45,777 nucleotides of DNA from Bacillota bacterium (lineage in GTDB: Bacteria > Bacillota > UBA4882 > UBA8346): positions 1 through 45,777 of the forward strand of contig JAKOTQ010000058.1 of the NCBI GenBank assembly GCA_029776205.1, written 5' to 3'. Shown here piece after piece: positions 1-9,570 of the stretch. Under the pieces are notes generated by a model that saw only the letters and a list, made by a program, of their open reading frames with translations, made no database searches and was not told the origin of the DNA. A program made the translations under genes and the position numbers. Within the stretch, counting starts at the first letter, position 1. Each line of letters starts with the position of its first letter.

Positions 1-1181
1 TTCATCGGAAGACCGAAGAGATTGATGAATCCTTCCGCATCTTTCTGGTTATACACCTCATCAGCTCCGAAGGTCGCCAACTTCTCCTGATACAACGAAT
101 AAGGCGACTTCCGGCCTACCGTCTGGACGCTTCCTTTATAGAGTTTCAATTTCACTGTTCCGGTCACCCGTTGTTGGGTCTCATCCACAAAAGCATCCAG
201 CGCTTTCTTAAGCGGTGTAAACCATTGACCGTAATAAACCAGCTCCGCATAACGTCCGGCGATCATCTGTTTGAAGTGCATCGTATCCCGATCCAAGGTC
301 AATGTCTCCAAGGCATGATGGGCTTCATACAAGATGGTTCCACCCGGAGTCTCATACACTCCGCGAGACTTCATTCCGACCAGCCGGTTTTCAACAATAT
401 CCACCCGGCCAACTCCGTGTTTGCCGCCGATTTCATTGAGTTTGAAGATTAAGGAAACCGGGTCGTAACCTTGGCCATTGATGGCAACGGGTTCGCCCTT
501 TTCAAAATCAATGGTGATAATTTCGGGTTGATCCGGAGCCTTCTCCGGAGAAACCGTATAAATAAACATATCATCACTGTATTCCGCAAAAGGATCTTCC
601 AAGATACCCCCTTCATAACTGATATGCCAGAGGTTACGGTCCATGGAATAAGGTTTCTCCTTTGTGACCGGAACATCGATGCCCCGTTTCGCCGCATACT
701 CGATCTCTTCTTCCCGGGATTTGATATCCCATTCCCGCCAAGGGGCAATGATCTTCAAATCCGGTTTCAACGCTTTAAAGGTCAATTCAAAACGGACTTG
801 GTCATTTCCTTTACCGGTTGCGCCGTGAGCTACAGCATCTGCGCCCTCTTTGATGGCAATTTCCACATGGCGTTTAGCGATGACCGGACGGGCAACGGAA
901 GTACCCATTAAGTATTTGCCTTCATAGACAGCACCCGACTTTAACATCGGGAAAATGAAGTCTTTCACAAACTCTTCTTTCAAATCTTCAATATAGATCT
1001 TACTAGCGCCGGTTTTAATCGCTTTCTCCCTTAAAGGTTCCAGCTCTTCACCCTGGCCGACATCAGCGGCATAGGCAATAACTTCACATCCGTAGTTTTC
1101 TTTAAGCCAAGGAATGATGATCGAGGTATCCAACCCTCCGGAGTAAGCTAAAACCACTTTCTTGACTTTCGGTTCCATCAT
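1..1181 (-). CDS. argG: argininosuccinate synthase (3' end cut by window edge)
   Basis: Cytoplasmic enzyme joining citrulline and aspartate with ATP to give argininosuccinate, the penultimate step of arginine synthesis. The reading frame stays open from the start at 1181 to the window edge, about 393 codons. The family is around 400 residues, so only the last few are missing. The N-terminus carries the PP-loop ATP-binding motif AYSGGLDTS at about residues 11-19, and the citrulline/aspartate-binding stretch with [13 protein letters not shown] lies near residue 120. There are two adjacent ATG codons (1181 and 1178) behind a GAGGAGG ribosome site. It is the last visible gene of argC-argJ-argB-argD-argG, 37 bases downstream of argD; argH would be expected beyond the edge. 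Identification is secure. Confidence 0.96.
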   Translation of the reverse strand, partial: MMEPKVKKVVLAYSGGLDTSIIIPWLKENYGCEVIAYAADVGQGEELEPLREKAIKTGASKIYIEDLKEEFVKDFIFPMLKSGAVYEGKYLMGTSVARPVIAKRHVEIAIKEGADAVAHGATGKGNDQVRFELTFKALKPDLKIIAPWREWDIKSREEEIEYAAKRGIDVPVTKEKPYSMDRNLWHISYEGGILEDPFAEYSDDMFIYTVSPEKAPDQPEIITIDFEKGEPVAINGQGYDPVSLIFKLNEIGGKHGVGRVDIVENRLVGMKSRGVYETPGGTILYEAHHALETLTLDRDTMHFKQMIAGRYAELVYYGQWFTPLKKALDAFVDETQQRVTGTVKLKLYKGSVQTVGRKSPYSLYQEKLATFGADEVYNQKDAEGFINLFGLPM

Positions 1182-1218
1182 AATATCCTCCTCTTTTTTG
1201 ACTTTTATCGCCTTATAA

Positions 1219-2403
1219 TCAAAATTCCTTCAATACTTCTTTCATAATGGCCAAACCCTCATTCAATTCGTCCATGCTGATGTTAAAGGCAGGAAGAATC
1301 CGGATGGCAGTATCGGTTACAGCATTGACAATCAATCCGGCGTCAAGACAGGCCAACATCACTTGTTTGCTGGGAACCGTCAATTCTAGAGCCAGCATCA
1401 GTCCCAGTCCCCGATATCCGGCAATCACCGGGAGCTCCTTTTTCCAGCTTTCCCAGGTATCCATAATATATTGGCCTTTTCGGCGCACTTCTTCCAGCAC
1501 ACCCGGTTGTTGTAACAATTTCAGTCCGGCCAGTCCTGCGGCAAAAGCCAGCGCTCCACCGCCTACCGTTGTACTATGATCTCCCGGTGCGAAAACATTG
1601 GCTTTTTCATTGACCAAAAGGGCTCCGCAGGGAATTCCACTGCCCAACATCTTCGCCAACGTAACCACATCCGGAGTAAATCCGAAATGCTCGTAAGCAA
1701 AGTATTTACCGGTCCGCCCCAGTCCGGTCTGAATCTCATCCACGATGAATAAGAGATTTTTCTCCTTACAGATTTCGACCAAACCGGCAATAAATTCCGG
1801 TTTTGCCGGGTTCACTCCGCCTTCTCCCTGGACCAGCTCCAGCATGATGGCACAAGTATTCTCCCCAATGGCCTCTTTCCAGGAATCCAGATTGTTATAT
1901 TCCGCATATTTAAACCCCGGTACAATCGGTTGAAAACTCTCCTGATATTTGGATTGGCCGGTGGCCGATAAAGCACCGTAAGTTCTCCCGTGGAAGGATT
2001 TGGCGGCAGTAACGATCTCATATTTTCCGCCCAGTTTAACTTTGCCGTACTTCCGGGCCAGCTTCAAAGCAGCCTCGTTAGCCTCCGCACCACTGTTAGC
2101 GAAAAACACATTCTCCAGTCCAGTCAGCTTTGTCAATTCCCGGGCCAGCTCGATCTGTTCTTCCATATAAAAATAGTTGGAAACATGGACGATCTTCTCC
2201 GCCTGCTTGGTAATAGCTGCTGTGATATCCGGATGGCAATGGCCGAAGTTATGTACGGAAATTCCGGTTAAAAAATCGATATACTCCTTCCCGTCTGCAT
2301 CCCAAAGTTTCGACCCGCTGGCTCCGGAAAAGACGACCGGCAGCCGTCCCACATTTTTCATGATTACTTCCTGGCCGATCTTTAGCCAGCTTGCATTAGT
2401 CAT
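1219..2403 (-). CDS. argD: acetylornithine aminotransferase
   Basis: PLP-dependent class III aminotransferase converting N-acetylglutamate semialdehyde to N-acetylornithine with glutamate as donor. The 394-residue length is normal for ArgD. Visible signatures are the PLP-contact region with [11 protein letters not shown], the aspartate in [14 protein letters not shown] and the Schiff-base lysine in [10 protein letters not shown] chose the ATG at 2403 (protein begins MTNASW) because it follows the argB stop by 19 bases and lies a few bases after a G-rich ribosome site. The frame stays open to 2445, but that extension overlaps argB and lacks family similarity. Related aminotransferases (ornithine, succinylornithine) share these motifs; the operon position makes argD the best assignment. 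Confidence 0.95.
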   Translation of the reverse strand: MTNASWLKIGQEVIMKNVGRLPVVFSGASGSKLWDADGKEYIDFLTGISVHNFGHCHPDITAAITKQAEKIVHVSNYFYMEEQIELARELTKLTGLENVFFANSGAEANEAALKLARKYGKVKLGGKYEIVTAAKSFHGRTYGALSATGQSKYQESFQPIVPGFKYAEYNNLDSWKEAIGENTCAIMLELVQGEGGVNPAKPEFIAGLVEICKEKNLLFIVDEIQTGLGRTGKYFAYEHFGFTPDVVTLAKMLGSGIPCGALLVNEKANVFAPGDHSTTVGGGALAFAAGLAGLKLLQQPGVLEEVRRKGQYIMDTWESWKKELPVIAGYRGLGLMLALELTVPSKQVMLACLDAGLIVNAVTDTAIRILPAFNISMDELNEGLAIMKEVLKEF

Positions 2404-2422
2404 TGGATCATCCCCCCACAAA

Positions 2423-3307
2423 TTACTCGACGACCATGGTGCCAATTCCTTTATCCGTCAAAATCTCCAGCAACATAGAGTGTAATTGGCGGCCGTCAAT
2501 AATATGGGTCCGTTTCACCCCGTGTTGCAACGCCGTAATACATGCCTGAACCTTGGGGATCATACCACCCTCAATTTTGCCTTGATTGATCATTTCGTGA
2601 GCTTTATCAATGGTCAATGCCGAGATCAAGGAGGATTTGTCACTGTAATCTTCAAATATTCCCTCAACATCCGTCAACATGATCAATTTCTCAGCTTCAA
2701 GCGCAGCTGCCAATTCTCCGGCCGCAGTATCGGCATTGATATTATAGCTGACTCCATCTGTCCCCATCCCGATGGATGAAATAACCGGGATGTAACCGGA
2801 AGCGATCAGTTGATGCAATAACTCCGTATTAATTTTGGAAACTTCGCCAACAAAACCGATATCCGGGATCTCTCCGTCAAAATCCGCCGGCATGGTCGGC
2901 ACCGTCTTCTCTGCAATGATCAGGTTAGCATCTTGGCCGGAGAGACCCACCGCTTTGGCGCCTAACAGATTAATCTTGCTAACAATTTCCTTGTTTAGCT
3001 TCCCGACGAGTACCATCTGGACGATCTCCATGGTTTCCCCATCAGTCACCCGCAAGCCTTGAACAAATCGAGATTCTTTACCGACCCGTTTTAGCATCTG
3101 GGTAATCTCCGGACCGCCGCCATGAATCACCACCGGATTAACGCCCAGGAATTTTAGGAGGACAATATCCTCCATCACACCCCGTTTCAACTCTTCGTTG
3201 ATCATCGCATTTCCGCCGTACTTAATCACGAAGGTTTTCCCGTAAAAGGTCCGGATATACGGAATGGCCTCCACTAAAACCGCTGCTCTTGCAATTAATG
3301 ATTCCAT
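2423..3307 (-). CDS. argB: acetylglutamate kinase
   Basis: Phosphorylates N-acetylglutamate, the second step of the acetylated arginine pathway. The 294-residue protein shows the amino-acid-kinase fold: KYGGNAM near residue 30, the glycine loop VIHGGGPEI, and NINADTAAGELA near the C-terminal third. It carries an N-terminal helix of about 20 residues before KYGG. In the family this helix is typical of hexameric, arginine-inhibited enzymes and is absent from the shorter E. coli type, so feedback inhibition by arginine is a reasonable inference. The ATG at 3307 sits 8 bases from an AGAAGGAG ribosome site. A GTG at 3316 touches that site and is less likely. It lies between argJ and argD. Confidence 0.95.
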   Translation of the reverse strand: MESLIARAAVLVEAIPYIRTFYGKTFVIKYGGNAMINEELKRGVMEDIVLLKFLGVNPVVIHGGGPEITQMLKRVGKESRFVQGLRVTDGETMEIVQMVLVGKLNKEIVSKINLLGAKAVGLSGQDANLIIAEKTVPTMPADFDGEIPDIGFVGEVSKINTELLHQLIASGYIPVISSIGMGTDGVSYNINADTAAGELAAALEAEKLIMLTDVEGIFEDYSDKSSLISALTIDKAHEMINQGKIEGGMIPKVQACITALQHGVKRTHIIDGRQLHSMLLEILTDKGIGTMVVE

Positions 3308-3338
3308 CGGTATCACTCCTTCTCACTGTGCCTTCGCT

Positions 3339-4541
3339 TCACGTCCGATAACTGCCGTTAATCTTCACATAATCATAGGTCAAGTCACAGGTCCATACTG
3401 TAGCCGAAGTATCGCCCTGGCCAAGCTTTACAACGATTGTGATTTCCTTCTGGGACAATATGGCCTTGGCTTTTTCCTCGTCGAACACCAATCCCGTCCC
3501 ACCACTACACACCAGCAAATCGCCTAAATATATATCGACCAGTTCCGGCTGAATTGCAACACCCGAGTATCCGGCCGCCGCCAGGATCCGGCCCCAGTTG
3601 GCGTCCTCGCCAAAGATAGCCGTCTTCACCAAACTGGAGGTCGCAATTGCTTTACCAACCTGAACCGCTTCCGCTTCACTCTTCGCCCCTTCAACCCGGA
3701 CCTCCACCAGTTTGGTGGCTCCTTCACCATCCCTGGCCAGCATTTTGGCAAGTTCAAGGCAGACGGCTTCCAATCCGGCACAAAAGACTTCATATTCCGG
3801 TCCTTCGAGACTAATCTTCTCGTTTCCGGCCTGGCCGTTGGCTAACACGAATAGGCAGTCATTGGTGCTGGTATCGCCATCAACCGTTACCCGATTGAAG
3901 GAGATATCCGCAGCCCGTTTAAGAGCCTGCTGCAACAGACCCAGATCAATGGCCGCATCCGTTGTAACAAATCCCAACATGGTCGCCATATTGGGATGAA
4001 TCATCCCCGAACCTTTGGCCATTCCTCCGATTCTGACAACCGTTTTGCCCAGCTCAATCTCGACCGCCGCTTCTTTTTTAAAGGTATCCGTCGTCATAAT
4101 AGCCTGGGCTGCCGACAAGTTTCCATCTTTTGATACAATACCCGGTGTCGTTTTGAGAGTATCTTGAATCTTCTCCACCGGCAGCCGGACGCCGATGACA
4201 CCTGTAGAAGCCACCAATACCGATTCTACCGGCACTTTCAGATATTCGGCAGCTGCCTGGCACATGGCTAGAGCCGTCGCATCCCCTTGAGGACCGACAC
4301 AGGCATTGGCATTGCCGCTGTTGGCGATGATGGCCTGAGCCAAACCGCTCTGAATATGTTTCATCGAAAGTTGCACCGGTGCCGCTTTTACCCGGTTGGT
4401 CGTAAAGACCGCTGCAGCCTGAGCAGGAACTTCCGAATAAACCAAAGCTAAATCTAATTTTCCTGTCTTTTTAATCCCGCAGGCTACGCCGCCAGCCATA
4501 AATCCTTTGGCCGCGCAAACCCCACCGTCAATATATTTCAT
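3339..4541 (-). CDS. argJ: bifunctional ornithine acetyltransferase / N-acetylglutamate synthase
   Basis: Transfers acetyl from N-acetylornithine to glutamate (the recycling step); bifunctional members also use acetyl-CoA. The 400-residue precursor contains the self-cleavage region around HPNMATMLGF. In the family the threonine of ATML becomes the N-terminal nucleophile of the beta chain after autoproteolysis, and the preceding KGSGMI stretch is also typical. The ATG at 4541 lies 6 bases after AAGGAGG; an in-frame TTG two codons upstream is too close to that site. The gene is 31 bases upstream of argB. Whether it is mono- or bifunctional cannot be read from sequence alone, but no separate argA is visible and the organism makes acetylglutamate by a cyclic-type cluster. 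Confidence 0.95.
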   Translation of the reverse strand: MKYIDGGVCAAKGFMAGGVACGIKKTGKLDLALVYSEVPAQAAAVFTTNRVKAAPVQLSMKHIQSGLAQAIIANSGNANACVGPQGDATALAMCQAAAEYLKVPVESVLVASTGVIGVRLPVEKIQDTLKTTPGIVSKDGNLSAAQAIMTTDTFKKEAAVEIELGKTVVRIGGMAKGSGMIHPNMATMLGFVTTDAAIDLGLLQQALKRAADISFNRVTVDGDTSTNDCLFVLANGQAGNEKISLEGPEYEVFCAGLEAVCLELAKMLARDGEGATKLVEVRVEGAKSEAEAVQVGKAIATSSLVKTAIFGEDANWGRILAAAGYSGVAIQPELVDIYLGDLLVCSGGTGLVFDEEKAKAILSQKEITIVVKLGQGDTSATVWTCDLTYDYVKINGSYRT

Positions 4542-4619
4542 AGGCAACCTCCTTCACGACTCATTCGGTCATCATTTATCAGATTTCGTTTCGCTTGATA
4601 CACGGATCGTAAGTTTCTC

Positions 4620-5666
4620 TCAGGGATACACCGGCCACTGCCATTGGGTCAATCCCATCTGCTCAGGAAGTCCCAGCATCAGGTTCATATTTTGAACTGC
4701 TTGACCGGACGCGCCTTTCACCATATTGTCAATGACTGAAATCACGATCAGCTGGCGGGTCCGGGAATCCACCCGAACGCCGATATGGCAACAGTTGGTC
4801 CCAACCACACTTTTCAGTTCAGGCAAAGCCGGACTGGAGATAAGTTTAACAAAGGGTTCGTTCCGATAGGCTTCGGCAACGATCGCTTCCGCTTCAGCCG
4901 TCGTCATGTCATCGGTTAAAGCCAGATGTAACGTAGTCAAAATCCCGCGGGATACCGGTAACAAATGGGGTGTGAAAGAAACTTTCACATCCGTCCCGCT
5001 CAATAAACTTAACTCCTGTTCAATCTCAGGGGTATGCCGGTGGTTTGGAATACCATAGGCTTTAAAATTACCGAACAATTCCGGATAAATGTTACTCAGT
5101 TCCGCTTTCCGTCCGGCTCCGGAAACGCCCGATTTAGAATCGATGATAATCCGGGTGACATCGATCACTCCGGCCTTAATAAAAGGGTAGCAACCTAAGA
5201 TAATACTGGTGGGATAACATCCCGGATTCCCTACAAGACTGGACTGGCAGATCGAGTCACGATACAGTTCGGGCAGACCGTAGACTGCATTTTGGGTTAA
5301 TTCTTTCTCTGCATGAGGATGTTTGTACCATTCCTCAAAAACAGCTGCATCCCGAAATCGAAAATCCGCTCCCAAATCGATTACTTTCTGGCCTTTCGCC
5401 AACAAATCCGGCGCCAGATTCATGGCCACACCATGGGGTACGGCCAGAAACACCAGATCGCAGCCGGCAACCGCTTCTGATGAATCGGAACCGTGAAATA
5501 CCGGCCCATCCCATCCTGCAAAACTGGGGAACACTTCCTCCAGCTTTTTCCCGGCATGGGTTCGGGAAGTAATCGCTGCAATCTCCGCTTCGGGGTGATT
5601 CGCAAGAATCCGTATCAATTCTCCGCCGGTATACCCCGAAGCCCCGATAATTCCGATCTTCACCAT
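4620..5666 (-). CDS. argC: N-acetyl-gamma-glutamyl-phosphate reductase
   Basis: NADPH-dependent reductase making N-acetylglutamate semialdehyde, the third step of arginine synthesis. The N-terminal Rossmann motif GIIGASGYTGGEL and the catalytic cysteine in the VGNPGCYPTS motif are both present, and the length of about 348 residues matches the family. It is the first gene of the arg operon. Starts are ambiguous: ATG at 5672 abuts the only G-rich stretch, while ATG at 5666 (protein MVKIGIIG) lies about 7 bases from it and fits the usual family N-terminus, so 5666 is preferred. A clear sigma-A promoter lies just upstream. Confidence 0.94.
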   Translation of the reverse strand: MVKIGIIGASGYTGGELIRILANHPEAEIAAITSRTHAGKKLEEVFPSFAGWDGPVFHGSDSSEAVAGCDLVFLAVPHGVAMNLAPDLLAKGQKVIDLGADFRFRDAAVFEEWYKHPHAEKELTQNAVYGLPELYRDSICQSSLVGNPGCYPTSIILGCYPFIKAGVIDVTRIIIDSKSGVSGAGRKAELSNIYPELFGNFKAYGIPNHRHTPEIEQELSLLSGTDVKVSFTPHLLPVSRGILTTLHLALTDDMTTAEAEAIVAEAYRNEPFVKLISSPALPELKSVVGTNCCHIGVRVDSRTRQLIVISVIDNMVKGASGQAVQNMNLMLGLPEQMGLTQWQWPVYP

Positions 5667-5686
5667 CGTCATACCCCGTTTCTTCT

Positions 5687-5732
5687 CATTTTAATTATTC
5701 ATAATTATACAATACCATTCTTAACCATTCAA
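5687..5732 (-). promoter_or_regulatory. sigma-A promoter of the arg operon, possible ArgR half-site
   Basis: On the minus strand there is a -35 box TTGAAT (5732-5727), a 17-base spacer and a perfect -10 TATAAT (5709-5704), placing transcription start about 30 bases upstream of argC. Just after the -10 is TATGAATAATTAAAATG (5703-5687), whose TGAATAATT half resembles one arm of an ARG box. The second arm is poor, so ArgR control is only suggested. Confidence 0.7.
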
Positions 5733-5835
5733 GCGCATTTTTCGTTGTTCATATGTATTTAACTTAGTTTTATCTCAACTTTCAATCTGTCACCTGTTGT
5801 ATATTTATTCAATCGGTTCGTAACCCCATTCATAT

Positions 5836-5866
5836 GAAAACAACCGGATATAACACATACCCGGCT
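5836..5866 (-). terminator. putative terminator of the KDO operon
   Basis: Downstream of kdsD the minus-strand RNA can form a 10-bp stem (5866-5857 with 5851-5842, including G-U pairs) closed by a 5-base loop and followed by GTTTTC. The U tract is short, so termination may be partial. Confidence 0.5.
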
Positions 5867-5887
5867 GCATACATGTAAGTTTACAGT

Positions 5888-6907
5888 TTACCACTTAGCG
5901 CCTTTTAATCCGGTTAATCCCTGAATAACGTCATGGAGATGAATCACGCCTACAACTTTCCGCTCCTCATCCACCACGGGCAAAACCGTAATATTATGAT
6001 GGCCGTCACCCTCCATCACCCGCATAGCTTCAGCCGCCAGTTTCTCCCGGGTGATCGCTTTGGGATTAGCGGTCATCACCTGCTTTACCGGAAGGGCTAA
6101 AGGATTCTCATATTTCTCCAAGATTCGGCGCAAATCCCCGTCCGTGATGATCCCGAGCAAGGTTTGGTGATCATCGACAATAATCGCCGCACCCAGATTC
6201 CCCCGGGTAGTCATGGCGATCACCGCATCGCGAACCGAGGAATCCAACGGGATGGTGGGATTTTCTTCGCCAGTCCGCATCAGTTTTTCAACAGTTAAAA
6301 GCAGTTTACGGCCTAAAGCTCCGCCCGGATGAAACAAGGCATAATCCTCGGGTTTAAATTGACGTGCTTCCGACAAAACCACTGCCAAAGCATCCCCCAA
6401 GGCCAAGACTGCCGTCGTACTTGCCGTTGGTGCCAAGCCCATCGGGCAAGCTTCCCGGGTAACTTTCACTTTAAGCACCAGATCACTGTTTCGCGCCAAC
6501 GTCGAATCAACCTTTCCGGTAATACAGACGATCGGCGTTCCCAGTATTTTAAGCGTCGGCAATATGGCCAATATCTCATCATTTTCACCACTGTTGGAGA
6601 TGGCGATCACCACATCCGCCGGAGTCACCATCCCCAGATCGCCATGAATGCCTTCCGCAGGATGCAAAAAGAAAGCCGGCGTCCCAGTGCTGGCCAGCGT
6701 TGCGGCGATCTTCCGCCCCACCAGACCTGATTTTCCCATGCCGGTCACGACGACCCGGCCTTCGCATTTCAAGATTAATTCCACTGTTTTGATAAAATCA
6801 TCGCCGAGATACTCTGCCTGTTGCAAGACGGCTTCCGCTTCAATCTTTAAAGCTTCTTTCGCCTGTTCCAGATAGCGTACACCCACTGCTGAAATACTTG
6901 CACTCAT
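5888..6907 (-). CDS. kdsD: D-arabinose 5-phosphate isomerase (KpsF/GutQ type)
   Basis: Isomerises ribulose 5-phosphate to arabinose 5-phosphate, the entry step of KDO synthesis for lipopolysaccharide. The 339-residue protein has an N-terminal SIS sugar-phosphate isomerase domain (about residues 35-185, with GMGKSG at 56-61 and the HGDLG and SNSGE motifs) followed by two CBS domains (about 210-270 and 280-335), the usual architecture. Its ATG directly follows the kdsA stop codon, so translation is coupled. Being last in the operon with kdsA and kdsB argues for the KDO role rather than the gut-operon paralogue. No kdsC phosphatase gene follows it here. Confidence 0.93.
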   Translation of the reverse strand: MSASISAVGVRYLEQAKEALKIEAEAVLQQAEYLGDDFIKTVELILKCEGRVVVTGMGKSGLVGRKIAATLASTGTPAFFLHPAEGIHGDLGMVTPADVVIAISNSGENDEILAILPTLKILGTPIVCITGKVDSTLARNSDLVLKVKVTREACPMGLAPTASTTAVLALGDALAVVLSEARQFKPEDYALFHPGGALGRKLLLTVEKLMRTGEENPTIPLDSSVRDAVIAMTTRGNLGAAIIVDDHQTLLGIITDGDLRRILEKYENPLALPVKQVMTANPKAITREKLAAEAMRVMEGDGHHNITVLPVVDEERKVVGVIHLHDVIQGLTGLKGAKW

Positions 6908-7717
6908 TTAGAGCACCTCACTTTTGACGATCCGATCCAGTTTAACCAGTACCTTTAACATACCCGGCAATTCCGACAGACGAACCATATTGGCAGCATC
7001 CGATTTACCCAATTCCGGTTGGTCATGAACTTCTAAAAATAGTCCGTCCACACCGGTAGCAACCGCTGCCCGGCAAAGATAGGGCACCATCTCCCGATCC
7101 CCGCCTGTCGCTTTTCCAAGCCCGGCAGGCCGTTGTACACTGTGAGTACCGTCAAAGACCACCGGCACTCCCATGGACCGCATGATCGGAAGGGCCCGCA
7201 TATCAACCACCAAATTGTTGTATCCAAAGGATACACCCCGTTCCGTCAGGAACACATTGCGGTTTCCGGCACTATAAACCTTTTCAATGGCATTTTTCAT
7301 ATCTTCAGGCGCACTGAATTGCCCTTTCTTAATATTGACGATCTTCCCGGTCCTGGCCGCTTCGACCACCAAATCCGTTTGCCGGGATAAAAAGGCCGGA
7401 ATTTGGATAATATCCAATACTTCAGCAGCCGCTTCAACCTGGGTCACACAATGGACATCCGAGATGACCGGAAGATTCAACTCGGTTTTAATCCGTTTTA
7501 AAATGGCCAGCCCCGCCTCAAGCCCGGGACCGCGGAAAGAATCATAGGCTGTCCGGTTCGCCTTATCGTAAGACGCCTTAAAAACCAATTTTACGCCCAC
7601 TTCGGCTGCAATACGTTTCAACTCAGTCGCCATCATCCATGCATGTTCCTCAGACTCAATCACACACGGACCGGCAATCAATACCAAATCTTTCCCGAAA
7701 AGCTGATTGATTTCCAT
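6908..7717 (-). CDS. kdsA: 3-deoxy-8-phosphooctulonate synthase (KDO-8-P synthase)
   Basis: Condenses arabinose 5-phosphate with phosphoenolpyruvate to KDO 8-phosphate. The protein is 269 residues, the normal size. The N-terminal motif is AGPCVIESEE with cysteine 18 where E. coli-type enzymes have asparagine; in the family this marks the metal-dependent class. The DGTHSVQ and LFLEVHDQPE motifs, which carry other metal or substrate ligands, are also visible. The ATG at 7717 lies 7 bases after GGAGG. It sits 16 bases after kdsB and abuts kdsD. DAHP synthase shares the fold, but operon context and the KdsA-type sequence distinguish it from the aroF at 13.6 kb. Confidence 0.95.
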   Translation of the reverse strand: MEINQLFGKDLVLIAGPCVIESEEHAWMMATELKRIAAEVGVKLVFKASYDKANRTAYDSFRGPGLEAGLAILKRIKTELNLPVISDVHCVTQVEAAAEVLDIIQIPAFLSRQTDLVVEAARTGKIVNIKKGQFSAPEDMKNAIEKVYSAGNRNVFLTERGVSFGYNNLVVDMRALPIMRSMGVPVVFDGTHSVQRPAGLGKATGGDREMVPYLCRAAVATGVDGLFLEVHDQPELGKSDAANMVRLSELPGMLKVLVKLDRIVKSEVL

Positions 7718-7733
7718 ATTTATTCCTCCATCC

Positions 7734-8459
7734 TCACTTGCCTGCTAAAATTTTCCGGACCCTCTCCAAATCCTCCGGAGTATCCACTCCAATGGTTTCT
7801 GCAGCCACTTCCACCACTTTAATCCGGTACCCATGGCCCAGCGCCCGGAGTTGTTCCAGAGATTCTGCCCTTTCCAAAGGCGTTTGAGGCAGCTCAATAT
7901 ATTTCAATAGAAAATCCCGGCGGTAACCGTATAAACCGATATGTTTATAGTACTGGGCATCTTCCCCGTTCCGCGGATAAGGAATGGGAGATCTGGAAAA
8001 ATAGAGCGCATTTCCGGATTCGTCAGTCACTACTTTCACCACGGACGGTTCATTGATTTGGGCAGGATCGGTCAGCCGGACTTTAGCGGTTGACATGGCT
8101 AACCCCGGATCATCCAGCAATGGCCGGACGATAGAATCGATCACTTCTCCCTGAATCAACGGCTCATCGCCCTGAATATTAATGATCACGTCGGCATCAT
8201 GGCGGCGGGCCACTTCCGCCAGGCGGTCGGTCCCCGTTGGATGACTAGCCGACGTCATCTCGACTTGCCCTCCGAAAGCCTTCACTGCATCGAAAATCCG
8301 TTGATCATCCGTCGCCACCAGCACATCCTGGATCAAATGCGCCGTCAATGCCCTTTCATACACCCATTGAATCATCGGCTTATGACCGATAGTAAGCAAT
8401 GGTTTTCCCGGCAACCTGGTCGACTGATAGCGAGCCGGAATAATGCCCAATACTTTCAT
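7734..8459 (-). CDS. kdsB: CMP-KDO synthetase (3-deoxy-manno-octulosonate cytidylyltransferase)
   Basis: Activates KDO with CTP to CMP-KDO, the donor used by WaaA. The 241-residue length is normal. The nucleotide-binding start IIPARYQSTRLPGKPL (residues 6-21) and the INIQGDEPLI motif with its metal-binding aspartate are clear. ATG at 8459 (MKVLGI) is preferred over a GTG three codons upstream because AGGTGA is then at a workable distance. It follows lpxK by 16 bases and precedes kdsA by 16 bases, within the outer-membrane operon. Identification is strong. Confidence 0.95.
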   Translation of the reverse strand: MKVLGIIPARYQSTRLPGKPLLTIGHKPMIQWVYERALTAHLIQDVLVATDDQRIFDAVKAFGGQVEMTSASHPTGTDRLAEVARRHDADVIINIQGDEPLIQGEVIDSIVRPLLDDPGLAMSTAKVRLTDPAQINEPSVVKVVTDESGNALYFSRSPIPYPRNGEDAQYYKHIGLYGYRRDFLLKYIELPQTPLERAESLEQLRALGHGYRIKVVEVAAETIGVDTPEDLERVRKILAGK

Positions 8460-8475
8460 TATCTTCACCTATCCT

Positions 8476-9570
8476 TTATAAAATCTTTTCAAGACCATCC
8501 ACACCCTGTGGGAATCGAAACTCCAAGGTCAAAATATAACAACCAATATTGGCCTCACGAAAAAGGTCTTTAAACCTGCCTAGCTTGACGCCGTCTTTGG
8601 CTGTCGTCACCAACAGCTGCAGATTGTGCTGATGTAATTGTTCGATCAACACTTGAATTTCTTCATCAGACCAAAAATGATGATCCGGGAACGTCTGATA
8701 GAAAGCAACCGATACCCCGGCCTCGGCGACCGCCCGCTTAAACTGTTCCGGATTGCCAATGGCTGTAACCACTGCTACGGGCTTCGCCTTCGTAAACGCA
8801 ATGGTTTCCCCGTCGGAAAATAGAGGAATAAACGTAGAGTTATCCGTCTCGGCCCGGATCACCGGCGCCTTGGAATTATAGCAGCAAATTTTGGTAATTA
8901 ACTGCCGATTGGATTCCTCCGTCACCTGGTTCCAACGGGTCAGAATTATCACATCCGCTCTCTTTAAGGCTGTCAACGGCTCCCGCAACAATCCCCGGGG
9001 AATCACATACCCATTGTCAAAGGGATTTAACGCATCAATCAATACGATATCTAAATCCCGCTCCAGTTTCCAATATTGAAACCCGTCATCCAGAAGGAAC
9101 AGATCAATGTCGGGATATTCTTCCAAAGCCCGGTAAGCCATGGCCACCCGGTCCCGTCCCACCACGATGGGAATCCCCGGAAGCAATTGGGCCATCAGAT
9201 ACGGTTCATCCCCGGTAAATTCCGGAGACAAACCGGAGAGTTCCCGGTCAGTAAAAATAATACCCTGCTCCTGCATACTGCCGCCATATCCCCGGGTCAA
9301 AATGGCCGGATGCTTCCCCTTTTCAGTTAAAATCCGGGCCAAGGCGACAGTAGTCGGCGTTTTCCCGGTACCTCCGGCGACAATATTTCCAATGCTGATC
9401 ACCGGTACCGGCAGATGGCTTTTCTTCGCCAGTAAACGATGTAAACCGGATAGAGCCCGATATACAAAGGTGAGAATGTACAAGAAAAACAAGACCGGAA
9501 CAACAGTCCATCCCTGCCGCTTGCCGGTCACGACCTCATACAAATACTCCTTTAACCCAGCCTGTTTCAT
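8476..9570 (-). CDS. lpxK: tetraacyldisaccharide 4'-kinase (lipid A kinase)
   Basis: Inner-membrane P-loop kinase that phosphorylates the 4' position of the lipid A disaccharide. The 364-residue protein begins with a membrane-associating hydrophobic helix (about residues 22-40), followed by a Walker A motif GGTGKTP (residues 66-72) and LDDGFQ in the core. It overlaps the end of waaA by 4 bases (ATGA), indicating translational coupling. With WaaA and the KDO genes it shows that this organism makes a KDO-lipid A outer membrane, which is unusual for Firmicutes outside the diderm lineages. Confidence 0.94.
   Translation of the reverse strand: MKQAGLKEYLYEVVTGKRQGWTVVPVLFFLYILTFVYRALSGLHRLLAKKSHLPVPVISIGNIVAGGTGKTPTTVALARILTEKGKHPAILTRGYGGSMQEQGIIFTDRELSGLSPEFTGDEPYLMAQLLPGIPIVVGRDRVAMAYRALEEYPDIDLFLLDDGFQYWKLERDLDIVLIDALNPFDNGYVIPRGLLREPLTALKRADVIILTRWNQVTEESNRQLITKICCYNSKAPVIRAETDNSTFIPLFSDGETIAFTKAKPVAVVTAIGNPEQFKRAVAEAGVSVAFYQTFPDHHFWSDEEIQVLIEQLHQHNLQLLVTTAKDGVKLGRFKDLFREANIGCYILTLEFRFPQGVDGLEKIL

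Noticed and set aside
6329-6730. A 133-codon plus-strand frame within kdsD
   Set aside because: Shadow of kdsD; no ribosome site and no recognisable protein.
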